Both the position numbers and the translations under genes were made by a program. From positions 1 through 64,000 of the forward strand of contig JAKSDQ010000052.1 in NCBI GenBank assembly GCA_022360015.1: a DNA stretch of 64,000 nt, written 5' to 3'. Of this stretch, positions 40,080 through 48,568 are shown piece by piece (position 1 is the stretch's first letter; the number at the start of each line of letters is the position of its first letter). The stretch is from Cytophagales bacterium (GTDB lineage Bacteria; Bacteroidota; Bacteroidia; Cytophagales; Cyclobacteriaceae). The notes under the pieces are model-generated. The model did no database searches, was not told the DNA's origin, and worked only from the letters and a program-made list of their open reading frames with translations.

Positions 40080-40087
40080 TAATTTTG
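40080..40087 (+). promoter_or_regulatory. Bacteroidota -7 box (TAATTTTG)
   Basis: A perfect TAnnTTTG match 26 bases before the ArsC-like start. The -33 element is not obvious, so this is a candidate promoter only. Confidence 0.35.
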
Positions 40088-40112
40088 TCCTGATTCACAA
40101 ACAGTTGATAAT

Positions 40113-40454
40113 ATGTTAAAAATTTATCATAACCCCAGGTGTCGAAAGAGCCGGGAGACCTTGCAACTAATCAAAGATCAGGGAGAAGCGGTGGAGGTGG
40201 TTGAGTACTTAAATGAAGTTCCTTCGGTTGAAACACTTAGAACTGTTTTGGAAAAGCTTGGATTAAAACCCCTGGATATTGTGAGAAAAGGAGAAGCGAT
40301 ATTTAAGGATCACTTTAAAGGGAAAAACTTTGATGATGAGGGGTGGTTGAAAATTTTGTATGAAAATCCGAAATTGATCGAACGGCCGATTGTTGTAAAG
40401 GGGAATAAGGCAATTATCGGGCGGCCTCCGGATCATGTAAAACAGCTCTTTTAA
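40113..40454 (+). CDS. arsC: ArsC/Spx-family arsenate reductase-like protein
   Basis: 113 residues with a thioredoxin-like fold of the ArsC (glutaredoxin-type) family. The active-site cysteine is Cys10 in YHNPRCRKSRET. The later ERPIVVKGNKAIIGRPP segment contains the conserved arginines that hold the oxyanion. In E. coli-type ArsC this reduces arsenate with glutathione and glutaredoxin. No ars operon lies near, so a general thiol reductase role is possible. Its stop overlaps the stop of the convergent aminotransferase by four bases. Confidence 0.85.
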   Translation: MLKIYHNPRCRKSRETLQLIKDQGEAVEVVEYLNEVPSVETLRTVLEKLGLKPLDIVRKGEAIFKDHFKGKNFDDEGWLKILYENPKLIERPIVVKGNKAIIGRPPDHVKQLF

Positions 40455-41638
40455 CAACAATCTGTAATGGCCTGATTGATGATCTGGCAGGCTTGATGAA
40501 TTTCATCGGTGGAGATTATAAGGGGAGGGGCAATGCGCATGGCCTTGTCACAATGCAAAAACCAATCAGTGATCACGCCCAGATCGATAGCCCTGTCGAT
40601 AATGGGTTTCAATATTTCAAAGGATTCAAACCCAACCGCCATCATTAATCCTTTATTACGAATGGATTTGATGGCAGGGTGTATGAGTTGCTCTTTAAAC
40701 AAATTCGCCTTTTCTTCTACGTCTGAAAGCAGGTCTTGATCAATGATAACATTCAGGGCAGCCAGCGAGGCTGCTGCGGAGACAGGATGGCCACCAAAAG
40801 TGGTAATGTGACCCAAAACAGGATTGTTCTTTAACACCGACATGATTTCCTCCGAGGCGATAAAAGCGCCAATGGGCATGCCACCACCCATGGCTTTGGC
40901 GGAGACCATCATATCCGGAATTATTTCATAATGTTCGAAAGCCCAGAATTTTCCGGTTCGGCCAAAACCACATTGGATTTCATCCAATATCAACAAAGTG
41001 CCGGACTGATGGCATTTTTGTCTCAATTCCTTAAAATAGGCCGAATCGGCTACCCTGACCCCGGCCTCACCCTGCACAGTTTCAACTAAAACTGCCGCAA
41101 TATCTTCGTTAATTGCCTGTAGTTCCTCGATATTTCCGAATTCAATTTGTCTGATTCCAGGCAAAAGAGGGCGAAATGCCCGTTTGAAAACCTCACTGCC
41201 TCCCACCGAAAGCGCTCCATGAGAAGAGCCGTGATAGGCGTTTTTGAAAGATATTATTTCCCTTCTTCCGGTATATCTTTTGGCTAATTTCAATGCACCT
41301 TCTATGGCCTCGGAGCCTGAATTGACCAAATAAACATTGTTTAATGTATCGGGTAACGTATCTGTCAGTGCCTTGGCCAGTTGGGTCTGCGGTGTTTGTA
41401 CAAACTCACCATAAACCATCAGATGCATATAAGTCGATGCCTGTTTGACCACCGCTTCTACCACCCTGGGGTGGCAATGGCCCACATTGCTGACACCAAT
41501 GCCGGAAATGAGGTCAATATATGCTTTGCCCTGCTTATCATAAAGTGTAATTCCTTCTGCCCTTTCAATTTCAAGCATCAGGGGAAAATCAGAAGTCTGT
41601 GCTACATGATTAAGGAAAAGTTGCCGTTGTGATATCAT
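40451..41638 (-). CDS. Class III PLP aminotransferase (acetylornithine/ornithine type)
   Basis: 395 residues of fold type I. The PLP lysine is Lys248 in VSAKAMGGGMP, preceded by the cofactor aspartate in LILDEIQCGFGRTGK (216-230). YLVNSGSEAIEGALKLAKRY binds the cofactor phosphate. The family includes acetylornithine, ornithine and 4-aminobutyrate aminotransferases. Without arginine or GABA genes nearby the amino donor cannot be fixed. It is annotated in many Bacteroidota as aspartate aminotransferase family. It is monocistronic. Confidence 0.85.
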   Translation of the reverse strand: MISQRQLFLNHVAQTSDFPLMLEIERAEGITLYDKQGKAYIDLISGIGVSNVGHCHPRVVEAVVKQASTYMHLMVYGEFVQTPQTQLAKALTDTLPDTLNNVYLVNSGSEAIEGALKLAKRYTGRREIISFKNAYHGSSHGALSVGGSEVFKRAFRPLLPGIRQIEFGNIEELQAINEDIAAVLVETVQGEAGVRVADSAYFKELRQKCHQSGTLLILDEIQCGFGRTGKFWAFEHYEIIPDMMVSAKAMGGGMPIGAFIASEEIMSVLKNNPVLGHITTFGGHPVSAAASLAALNVIIDQDLLSDVEEKANLFKEQLIHPAIKSIRNKGLMMAVGFESFEILKPIIDRAIDLGVITDWFLHCDKAMRIAPPLIISTDEIHQACQIINQAITDCC

Positions 41639-41770
41639 GCTTAAATCTAACTATAATTTAGATCATATAGCAGGCTTTGTAAGATAGTCTGGTGCTGTAT
41701 CGGTTGTTATGGCAAATATCTAAAAAAACAGATACTTTGAAAGTAGTCCTGAAAAAAATGTAACCCGCTG

Positions 41771-42724
41771 TTATTTCCTTCCAATGACTTTTTCCGCAGC
41801 GCTTACGATGCTTTCAGTGCTTAGGCCATATTTGTCGAGTAGCTCCAAAGGTTTGCCACTTTCTCCAAAAGAATTATTTACGCCTATGAATTCAACCGGG
41901 GCCGGATGGTTTCTGCATAAAGTCTGTGCCACACTATCGCCGAGGCCACCGTTAATCTGATGTTCCTCAGCAGTAACCGCACAACCGGTTTTTGCTACCG
42001 AATGGAGTATGGCTTCCTGATCCAACGGTTTTATAGTATGAATATTAATGACTTCTGCGCTGATTCCCTGCTCACTTAAAATAGCTTCTGCTTCTATCGC
42101 ATACCACAACATATGGCCGGTAGCAAAGATGCTTACATCGTTACCCGCTATAAAGTTTATAGCTTTGCCGATCCGGAACGTTTGATCCTCAGGGGTAAAT
42201 ACAGGCATTTTGGGGCGTCCGAATCTAAGATAAACCGGGCCATGGTGATCTGCAATAGCAATGGTGGCTGCCTTGGTTTGATGATAGTCACAGGGATTGA
42301 TCACTACCATATTGGGCATCATTTTCATCATGCCCAGGTCCTCGAGTATCTGATGTGTGGCACCATCCTCGCCCAGGGTCAACCCTGCGTGAGAGGCACA
42401 AATTTTAACATTTTTCTCCGAGTAGGCAATGGATTGCCTGATCTGATCATAGACACGGCCGGTTGAGAAATTGGCAAAAGTACCGGTATAGGGTATTTTA
42501 CCTCCAATAGTCATACCCGCTGCCAGCCCCATCATATTGGCTTCGGCGATGCCGGTTTGAAAAAAACGGTCCGGAAACTCTTTCTGGAAGGCAGTCATTT
42601 TTAGTGATCCGGTCAGATCCGCACACAGGGCGACTACGTTTTCATTGCTCCTGCCGACTTCCAGCAAACCTGCTCCAAACCCTGACCGGGTATCCTGTTT
42701 TTCAGTAAAAGTGTATTTTGTCAT
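41771..42724 (-). CDS. Transketolase, C-terminal subunit
   Basis: 317 residues, the pyrimidine-binding plus C-terminal half of a split transketolase, which moves two-carbon ketol units between sugar phosphates with thiamine diphosphate. It contains the Pyr domain (ADLTGSLKMTAFQKEFPDRF; IAEANMMGLAAGMT) with the catalytic glutamate in GIAEANM, the loop GLTLGEDGATHQ, and the C-terminal domain (INIHTIKPLD). Its start codon overlaps the stop of the VWA gene (ATGA), so it is translationally coupled to that gene rather than to its partner subunit, which lies upstream of it. Confidence 0.9.
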   Translation of the reverse strand: MTKYTFTEKQDTRSGFGAGLLEVGRSNENVVALCADLTGSLKMTAFQKEFPDRFFQTGIAEANMMGLAAGMTIGGKIPYTGTFANFSTGRVYDQIRQSIAYSEKNVKICASHAGLTLGEDGATHQILEDLGMMKMMPNMVVINPCDYHQTKAATIAIADHHGPVYLRFGRPKMPVFTPEDQTFRIGKAINFIAGNDVSIFATGHMLWYAIEAEAILSEQGISAEVINIHTIKPLDQEAILHSVAKTGCAVTAEEHQINGGLGDSVAQTLCRNHPAPVEFIGVNNSFGESGKPLELLDKYGLSTESIVSAAEKVIGRK

Positions 42725-44112
42725 CCGCCGATTAATTTAATGTTAGTTGTTGTACCTGATTTTATTGTAAATTTTTTAATTGTTGTATACTTACTTCCAA
42801 AGGCATTTTCTGCCCGAAATACCAGCTTATAGTTTCCTGGTTGTATGGCCATAGTAAACCTGGTTTTATTCCTGTCCAGGTTTTTAACCCACGATTGTAT
42901 GCCATTTTCATCTATGGCATACAAACTTCCAAAACCTTTAACGTTAGCGTACAGATTCATCACGCCGGGATCGGGAATCTTTATCTCTTTTAATTTTCCC
43001 TCCTCGATTTCCACGCCCCTTAAAAGAATTTTAGGCAAAGTAAGGATTTCCAGGTCGTATTTCCCAATTAAAAAGTTTTCTTTTGTCTGAATGTCCGCCA
43101 CGTGCAGAACTTTACCCTGCTTATGTCTCCGGATGATGAGCTTTACACCCTTACGGTACTCTGTATGTCCTGGTTGAAGTACGGTCATCTGTCCCTGTGG
43201 GGCATTAACTTTCAAAACATTGTGCCTTCCCGGTACGATCCGGATATTTTTCTTTAAAATACCCGGAATGGTATTGATCATCAGATCATACCCCTGTACG
43301 GCGTCAATTTCAACCGAGTCAGGCCGGCCTTGCCTGTCACGGTAATGCACAAAATCATAAGCAGGTTCCCGGGTTACATTGTTTATGAAGGTGACATTGA
43401 CATTGGTAACAGTAGGTTTGTCCTGCTGGTCCAGCAATTCCACGCTTACAGTGGTTTTATCCAGGGTTTGCTGAATGGCGGTATTTAAGACTTTCCGAAA
43501 TGTTCTGATATTTGCGGCGTCAAAAAACTGCCCGAGGCAGTCGAACTCGCCCTCAAAGCTTTTATTCATACCCAATCCTATGATAAACGGTTTAAGAAAT
43601 ATTCGCTTTTTTTGTAGGACCAGTGAAACGGCACAGGGGTCGCCGTCACAAGACTCCAGTCCATCGGTAATGATAATAACAATGTTTCTTACGTCTTTCT
43701 GATCAGGAAAATCACCGGCGGCCTGTTCCAGGGAGTAGGCCAGGGGTGTGGTACCTTTGGGAATTATTGCTGCCAGTCTGTTTTTTATTAAATCGTGATT
43801 GGCTGTCTTAAAACCCACTTCAAGCTTGGTATCCTGGCAATTTTGTAGCCGCTTGTTAAACTGATGCCCATAAACCCTCAGACCAAGCTCCAGGTTTTGA
43901 TTGACTTTTAAGGAGTCTGCAAGGTCTGAAAGTAGTTTTTTTGCTGCGGTGATTCTGTTGGTTCTTTCCCACCCTCCAAGCATACTTCCTGAAGCATCCA
44001 ATAAGAATAAGATCCTGGTTTTGTCCGGTAGTTTTTGTTGGTTAATCTGGCTTAAGGCAATATCTTGTAGCCATATCAGTATTAAAGACAGGAAAATCAG
44101 CCGGAATGACAT
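42721..44112 (-). CDS. Exported von Willebrand factor A domain protein
   Basis: 463 residues. A signal peptide (1-21, FRLIFLSLILIWLQDIALSQ) is followed by a VWA domain (about 32-210) with a complete MIDAS start DASGS (39-43), and a C-terminal half made of beta-rich repeats of the PEGA/carboxypeptidase-regulatory kind (MNLYANVKGFGSLYAIDENG; GNYKLVFRAENAFGSK). It should bind a divalent metal and a protein or wall ligand in the periplasm or at the surface. It sits between the two transketolase subunit genes: 7 bases from the upstream one and overlapping the downstream one by 4. Why a surface protein lies there is unclear. Confidence 0.85.
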   Translation of the reverse strand: MSFRLIFLSLILIWLQDIALSQINQQKLPDKTRILFLLDASGSMLGGWERTNRITAAKKLLSDLADSLKVNQNLELGLRVYGHQFNKRLQNCQDTKLEVGFKTANHDLIKNRLAAIIPKGTTPLAYSLEQAAGDFPDQKDVRNIVIIITDGLESCDGDPCAVSLVLQKKRIFLKPFIIGLGMNKSFEGEFDCLGQFFDAANIRTFRKVLNTAIQQTLDKTTVSVELLDQQDKPTVTNVNVTFINNVTREPAYDFVHYRDRQGRPDSVEIDAVQGYDLMINTIPGILKKNIRIVPGRHNVLKVNAPQGQMTVLQPGHTEYRKGVKLIIRRHKQGKVLHVADIQTKENFLIGKYDLEILTLPKILLRGVEIEEGKLKEIKIPDPGVMNLYANVKGFGSLYAIDENGIQSWVKNLDRNKTRFTMAIQPGNYKLVFRAENAFGSKYTTIKKFTIKSGTTTNIKLIGG

Positions 44113-44119
44113 GAGTTAT

Positions 44120-44992
44120 TTAGTAATCTCCCAATGTCTCTTCCAGTTGGTTCAATGCTGATTGCAACTGCTCATCATTGGGCGCTACGCCATGCCATTT
44201 ATGACTGCCTGTCATAAAATCCACACCGTTGCCCATTTGAGTCCGCATGAGGTTAACTACAGGCTTTCCTTTACCAGTCAAAGTTTTGGCATGGGTCAAA
44301 GTATTTATCACCTCTTCCATATCGTTACCCTTGGATTCGATTACCTGCCATCCAAAGGCCTGCCATTTCTCCTTTAAATTTGCTAAAGACAGGATTTGAT
44401 CCACAGGGCCGTCGATTTGTTGTCCGTTGTGATCTACCGTGACAATTATATTATCTACCTGGTTATGGGCCGCATACATGATAGCTTCCCATACCTGCCC
44501 TTCCTGCAGTTCGCCGTCACCTGTTAAGGTATAAACCAAATGGTCGTCTTTGTTGAGCTTTTTGGTTTGCGCCGCGCCGATAGATACTGACAAACCCTGG
44601 CCTAACGAGCCTGAAGCCACCCTGATTCCGGGCAAACCTTCCTCTGTGGCGGGGTGGCCCTGCAATCTTGAGTTGATTTTTCTGAAAGTCGCCAGCTCTG
44701 ACAGCTCAAAATAACCTTTTCTAGCCAATACACTATACCAGACTGGTGAAATATGGCCGTTGGACAGGAAGAACAAATCCTCATTAATACCATCCGCATT
44801 GAAGGCCGGATCGGCGCTGAGTATTTTAAAATATAAAGCTACGAAGAACTCCGTACACCCCAGTGAACCCCCAGGGTGCCCTGACTGAACGGCGTGAACC
44901 ATCCGTACGATGTCTCTTCTGACCTGTGAGGCTACCTTTTTTAACTCTGCTATCTCTGTTTGGTCAATTGTTGCGTTTGTTTGGTCAATCAT
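44120..44992 (-). CDS. Transketolase, N-terminal subunit
   Basis: 290 residues, the thiamine-diphosphate-binding half of split transketolase. The motif GDGELQEGQVWEAIMYAAHN is the ThDP/magnesium signature GDG...N, and the histidines in SGHPGGSLG and SNGHISPVWYS line the active site. It is the first gene of a three-gene operon with the VWA protein and the C-terminal subunit, and should form a heterodimer with the latter. The gene starts at an ATG followed by MIDQTNATIDQTEIAEL, a short polar extension. Its length fits the family. Confidence 0.9.
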   Translation of the reverse strand: MIDQTNATIDQTEIAELKKVASQVRRDIVRMVHAVQSGHPGGSLGCTEFFVALYFKILSADPAFNADGINEDLFFLSNGHISPVWYSVLARKGYFELSELATFRKINSRLQGHPATEEGLPGIRVASGSLGQGLSVSIGAAQTKKLNKDDHLVYTLTGDGELQEGQVWEAIMYAAHNQVDNIIVTVDHNGQQIDGPVDQILSLANLKEKWQAFGWQVIESKGNDMEEVINTLTHAKTLTGKGKPVVNLMRTQMGNGVDFMTGSHKWHGVAPNDEQLQSALNQLEETLGDY

Positions 44993-45116
44993 TGTTTAAG
45001 CAAAATGGATCGAAAAAAAGTTACTCCAATTATGATTGGCCAAATTTAGTATTTTCTTTCCTATAACTCAGAATTTTTGGCGCTTAAATGGCATAGAAAA
45101 CCAATAAACTTCGTGC

Positions 45117-45182
45117 CCCTTTGTGTCTTTGCGTCTGCGCGGTTCAATTTTTTTTACCACAAAGGCGCGAAGACACAAAGGG
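45117..45182 (-). repeat. CTTTGTGTCTT palindromic 3' repeat, copy 2
   Basis: Arms at 45117-45143 and 45156-45182 pair at 22 of 27 positions; the loop contains a run of T/A. Read on the minus strand it begins 13 bases behind the stop of the bcp gene. Same family as 38420-38487 and 59708-59769. Confidence 0.75.
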
Positions 45183-45195
45183 TTTATGAGCTTGT

Positions 45196-45645
45196 TTAGG
45201 ATAAAATTTGGTTGGTATGTTCCTTGGCTTTGACCTTTTCCACGATGTTTTCGATCTTTCCATCCTCGTTAATAACAAAAGTGTTTCTGGCAGTGCCCAT
45301 GTATTTTTTACCATACATCTGTTTTTCCACCCATGTGCCAAACAATTCATGGATTTTTTTATCGGGATCGGAGATGAGGTTGTAGGGCAAATCAAATTTA
45401 TCAATGAACTTTTGATGTGATTTGGTGGTGTCTGTACTTACACCTAAAACTTCATATCCCAGCTTCTGAAACTCTTCGTAGTTATCCCTGAGGTTGCAAG
45501 CTTCCATGGTACAGGTTGGGGTATTGTCTTTCGGATAGAAAAATAAGACCAGTTTCTTTCCTTTGTAGTCTGAAAGTTTAATATTGGATCCGTCTTGAAT
45601 TTCCGCTTCAAAATCCGGAACCTGATCGCCAATGTTTAAATTCAT
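45196..45645 (-). CDS. bcp: Thiol peroxidase of the Bcp/PrxQ family
   Basis: 149 residues. A thioredoxin-fold peroxiredoxin that reduces peroxides with electrons from thioredoxin. The peroxidatic Cys45 lies in FFYPKDNTPTCTMEACNL, with the resolving Cys50 five residues later as in Bcp/PrxQ. The later GVSTDTTKSHQKF is also typical. It is a single gene, with a palindromic repeat directly behind the stop. The activity assignment is firm at family level. Confidence 0.92.
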   Translation of the reverse strand: MNLNIGDQVPDFEAEIQDGSNIKLSDYKGKKLVLFFYPKDNTPTCTMEACNLRDNYEEFQKLGYEVLGVSTDTTKSHQKFIDKFDLPYNLISDPDKKIHELFGTWVEKQMYGKKYMGTARNTFVINEDGKIENIVEKVKAKEHTNQILS

Positions 45646-45751
45646 AATTTTAAAAATTAGTTTTAATGCCTAAGCCAAAGCCAAGGCTGATAGTTTAATT
45701 TTTATGATTAAACCAAATTTTCACTGTTCTGTTTGATAGGGGCAAAAATAA

Positions 45752-47662
45752 TTATTTAATTGTTTTGGTGTATACATTTTCATTACCGGAATTGTCCACT
45801 ACCCGTAACACCATCTCACCTTTGAAGGGTATTGCCGGGTCCAGTTTTTCCGACCATAGTAACTGGCGTTTGTAATCATAGTTCATAAGTACCCAGTTGC
45901 CATCTACCGTAAGCCTGAAATTTTTTATGCCGGAAAGATCATCATCTATTTTCATCCTGATCTGACCGGTACTGATACGAAGCGGATTAATCGTGGGGGG
46001 GATGGAGTCTTTTAAAAGTGTGTAAACGCCAAAGTCTCTGGTTTTGATCGCAAATTCATTTCTGTTCCAATTTCCTCCCTGATAGCTGTAGTTGTTTTTT
46101 CCTGTAACCAAATAAGCTTTGTACCGGGTTTTATCCTGATATTCCAATTTTGGTTTGAAAGTAAAACCAGCAAATTTTCTCATTGGGGTATTGACAGGCC
46201 CTACTTCAAAATATTCCATGGTGGAGTCACTGTTCAATCTGTAGTCAGTGGTGAGGAATAGCGTATCGAAAAGTGCTTTTTGGGGAAAGCTTATTTTCAG
46301 ACTTTTATCATAAAAATTAAAGGCACTGTTGGAAGGAACCATTGCTTTGAAATTAAAGTAAAGGCTGTCTCCACAAATATCGGCAGAGTCGGGCAGGGCA
46401 TATTTTAAATTCCAGAGGTACACGGCCTGATTATTATGATAATAAGAAGGGGTTAATCGATGTTTCATCCGGTTGGCATAAACATTGGCAAAAGGGGCCT
46501 GGTCTTCTTTGATTTTTGCTGATAAAATAAGGGTATTATTTAAAATCTCAAACGTTCTTTTTTTAAGGGGAAGTTTGGTAAAAACCTGGTTACCTGAGGG
46601 CAATGCTTCTCCGGTCACTGTGAAACTAAGTTCACTTTTATTGCCGTAAGTGTCTGTCAGGTGAACGCTTATCTTGTGATCTTGGCCATTCAGCATATTA
46701 ATTATTCCCTTGTTTACGGCATTTTTGTAGAAACCTAATCCGTTGCCGTCGTCGATATAAAGTTTATTGAACCTTGTACGCCGCGTTTTCATCACTCCAT
46801 AATTGGTCAGGGCCAAAATGTCACGTGTATTGGCGAAGGAGAACCGGTTGATCTCTTGTTTTAAAACCAGTCTGTCGTCTACATACAAGGCGATTACCTG
46901 AACACCATTTTTGTTGGGGCTTCCATCCTGGCGATCATAGGTTAAAAGTTCTATGCCGAGTTGTCCTGAGGCACTTATCTTCCTGTTGATAGTGTATTTG
47001 CTACCGTTCCTGACCGGGGTCAACTCTATCCTTTTAAATGCCTTGTTGACCCTGGAGTTGATATCCATGGGCACCAGGGCAACTTTTCTAACGGAAGGGG
47101 GGGTATTGTCTATGATTTCGGAAAATCCATAATTCAGGGGATTCATCACATGCTGGCGCTGGTCCCTGATCTCAAAATGCAAATGCGGACCACTCGATGA
47201 ACCACTATTGCCGGAGTAGGCGATCACATTACCCCTTTTAAATTTAAATTGTCCCGGTGCTGGAAACAACTCAATACTGAAGCTTTCCTTTTTATATTGT
47301 TCCTTTCTGATATAATCCCCGATTTCTTCCTCAAACTTGCTCAAATGAGCATAGACTGAGGTGGTGCCGTTGGGATGAAGCATGTAAAGGGCATTGCCAT
47401 AACCACCGGTCGATATCTTGATTCTGGATACATATCCGTCGGCGGTTGCGTAGATAGGCAGGCCTTCCACGCCGTCGGTTTTGATATCCAGTCCAGCGTG
47501 AAAATGGGTGGCTCTCAATTCTCCCATAGTTCCTGCGAGATAGTTTCTGTTACCTGGCTTAATAGGAAAAAGATAATAATTACTGCCACCATTCTGGCCC
47601 GCCGCCGGATTCATCAGCCCTGCCAGCAATAACATAGAAGATATGTATTTACTTAACTTCAA
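45752..47662 (-). CDS. M23 family metallopeptidase, exported
   Basis: 636 residues. A signal peptide (1-22, ISSMLLLAGLMNPAAG) is followed immediately by the LytM/M23 domain (about 30-175). Zinc ligands are His55 and Asp59 in THFHAGLDIKTD and His162 in SSGPHLHFE; His106 (YAHLS) and His160 serve catalysis. The enzyme should cut peptidoglycan cross-bridges or act as an EnvC-like activator. The long C-terminal part (180-636) is beta-rich and of unknown role. The gene start overlaps the preceding FAH-family gene by 14 bases, so the two are cotranscribed. Confidence 0.9.
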   Translation of the reverse strand: MKLSKYISSMLLLAGLMNPAAGQNGGSNYYLFPIKPGNRNYLAGTMGELRATHFHAGLDIKTDGVEGLPIYATADGYVSRIKISTGGYGNALYMLHPNGTTSVYAHLSKFEEEIGDYIRKEQYKKESFSIELFPAPGQFKFKRGNVIAYSGNSGSSSGPHLHFEIRDQRQHVMNPLNYGFSEIIDNTPPSVRKVALVPMDINSRVNKAFKRIELTPVRNGSKYTINRKISASGQLGIELLTYDRQDGSPNKNGVQVIALYVDDRLVLKQEINRFSFANTRDILALTNYGVMKTRRTRFNKLYIDDGNGLGFYKNAVNKGIINMLNGQDHKISVHLTDTYGNKSELSFTVTGEALPSGNQVFTKLPLKKRTFEILNNTLILSAKIKEDQAPFANVYANRMKHRLTPSYYHNNQAVYLWNLKYALPDSADICGDSLYFNFKAMVPSNSAFNFYDKSLKISFPQKALFDTLFLTTDYRLNSDSTMEYFEVGPVNTPMRKFAGFTFKPKLEYQDKTRYKAYLVTGKNNYSYQGGNWNRNEFAIKTRDFGVYTLLKDSIPPTINPLRISTGQIRMKIDDDLSGIKNFRLTVDGNWVLMNYDYKRQLLWSEKLDPAIPFKGEMVLRVVDNSGNENVYTKTIK

Positions 47663-48260
47663 CGTTCAACAATTCTTTATCCTCGATAAATGCTTCAAGC
47701 CTGTCACCTATTTCCACAGGTCCCACACCCTTAGGTGTGCCGGTAAAAATGATGTCTCCTTTTTTTAACAAAAAGAATTTTGATAAGTAGGCGATGATAT
47801 AATCAATGGAAAACAGCATAAGTTCGGTGTTACCCTGCTGCCTTGTTTCCCCATTGACTTTTAAACTGAAATTCAGATCCCCGATATCGCCAAAATCTCC
47901 GACAGGAAAGAATGAAGAAATCGGTGCAGAACCATTAAACCCTTTGGCAATGGCCCATGGCCAGCCTTTTTCCTTGGCTTTTTGCTGCCAGTCCCTTGCG
48001 GTAAAATCGATGCCTATGCCGATTTGACTGTAATATTTGTGAGCAAATTTTTCATCGATATTTTTCCCAGGCTTGTCAATTTGCACCAGGATTTCCACTT
48101 CGTGATGGATATTGGTGCTGAAGTCCGGATAAAAGAAAGGGTCATTATTTTTTATAACGGATGTTTCGGGTTTTAGAAAAATTAGTGGTTCATCCGGCCT
48201 TTCGTTCTGTAACTCTTCAATGTGCTCGGCATAATTCCTGCCTATAGCGAGAATTTTCAT
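47649..48260 (-). CDS. Fumarylacetoacetate hydrolase-family protein
   Basis: 203 residues, a single-domain FAH enzyme. The metal ligands are the acidic residues of HHEVEILVQI and of the following GIGIDFTARDWQ; IIFTGTPKGVGPVEIGD is the conserved C-terminal loop. Members hydrolyse or decarboxylate C-C bonds of beta-diketo or oxaloacetate-like acids (YcgM/FAHD1 type). The length matches FAHD1-like oxaloacetate decarboxylases/acylpyruvases. It is the first gene of a two-gene operon with the M23 peptidase, a pairing that looks accidental in function. Confidence 0.88.
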   Translation of the reverse strand: MKILAIGRNYAEHIEELQNERPDEPLIFLKPETSVIKNNDPFFYPDFSTNIHHEVEILVQIDKPGKNIDEKFAHKYYSQIGIGIDFTARDWQQKAKEKGWPWAIAKGFNGSAPISSFFPVGDFGDIGDLNFSLKVNGETRQQGNTELMLFSIDYIIAYLSKFFLLKKGDIIFTGTPKGVGPVEIGDRLEAFIEDKELLNVEVK

Positions 48261-48568
48261 CGATTATAATCGTTTATTTAGTTGTTAAATGGTCCGTGCG
48301 GTATACTTTTGCAACCGGATTCGGTATATTTGAATCCCTGAATTGCAATATTACCTGCCAGGTACAAAACTAAATTTTATTTGCGAGAATAAAACTTTGG
48401 TTTATAGAATTTTATAGAAAGTATCGGCCTTGTAGTAAATGACTTTATATTTGTCCTCAATTATAATAATTTTTGTCTTAGATTTTCTGGTTATTAAGGA
48501 GTGATAAGGTACATATATGATCTATTTTGTCGATTTATGGTTATATTAATGTATAAAACTGAGAGGGT
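48261..48568. other. AT-rich intergenic region, 308 bp
   Basis: This lies between divergent genes. I see no ORF, no strong hairpin and no repeat found elsewhere in the window. It must hold both promoters. Confidence 0.5.

Noticed and set aside
38420..45182. CRISPR-like array from the repeated ACACAAAG words
   Set aside because: The copies are kilobases apart, palindromic and not regularly spaced; they are dispersed 3' repeats, not a CRISPR.
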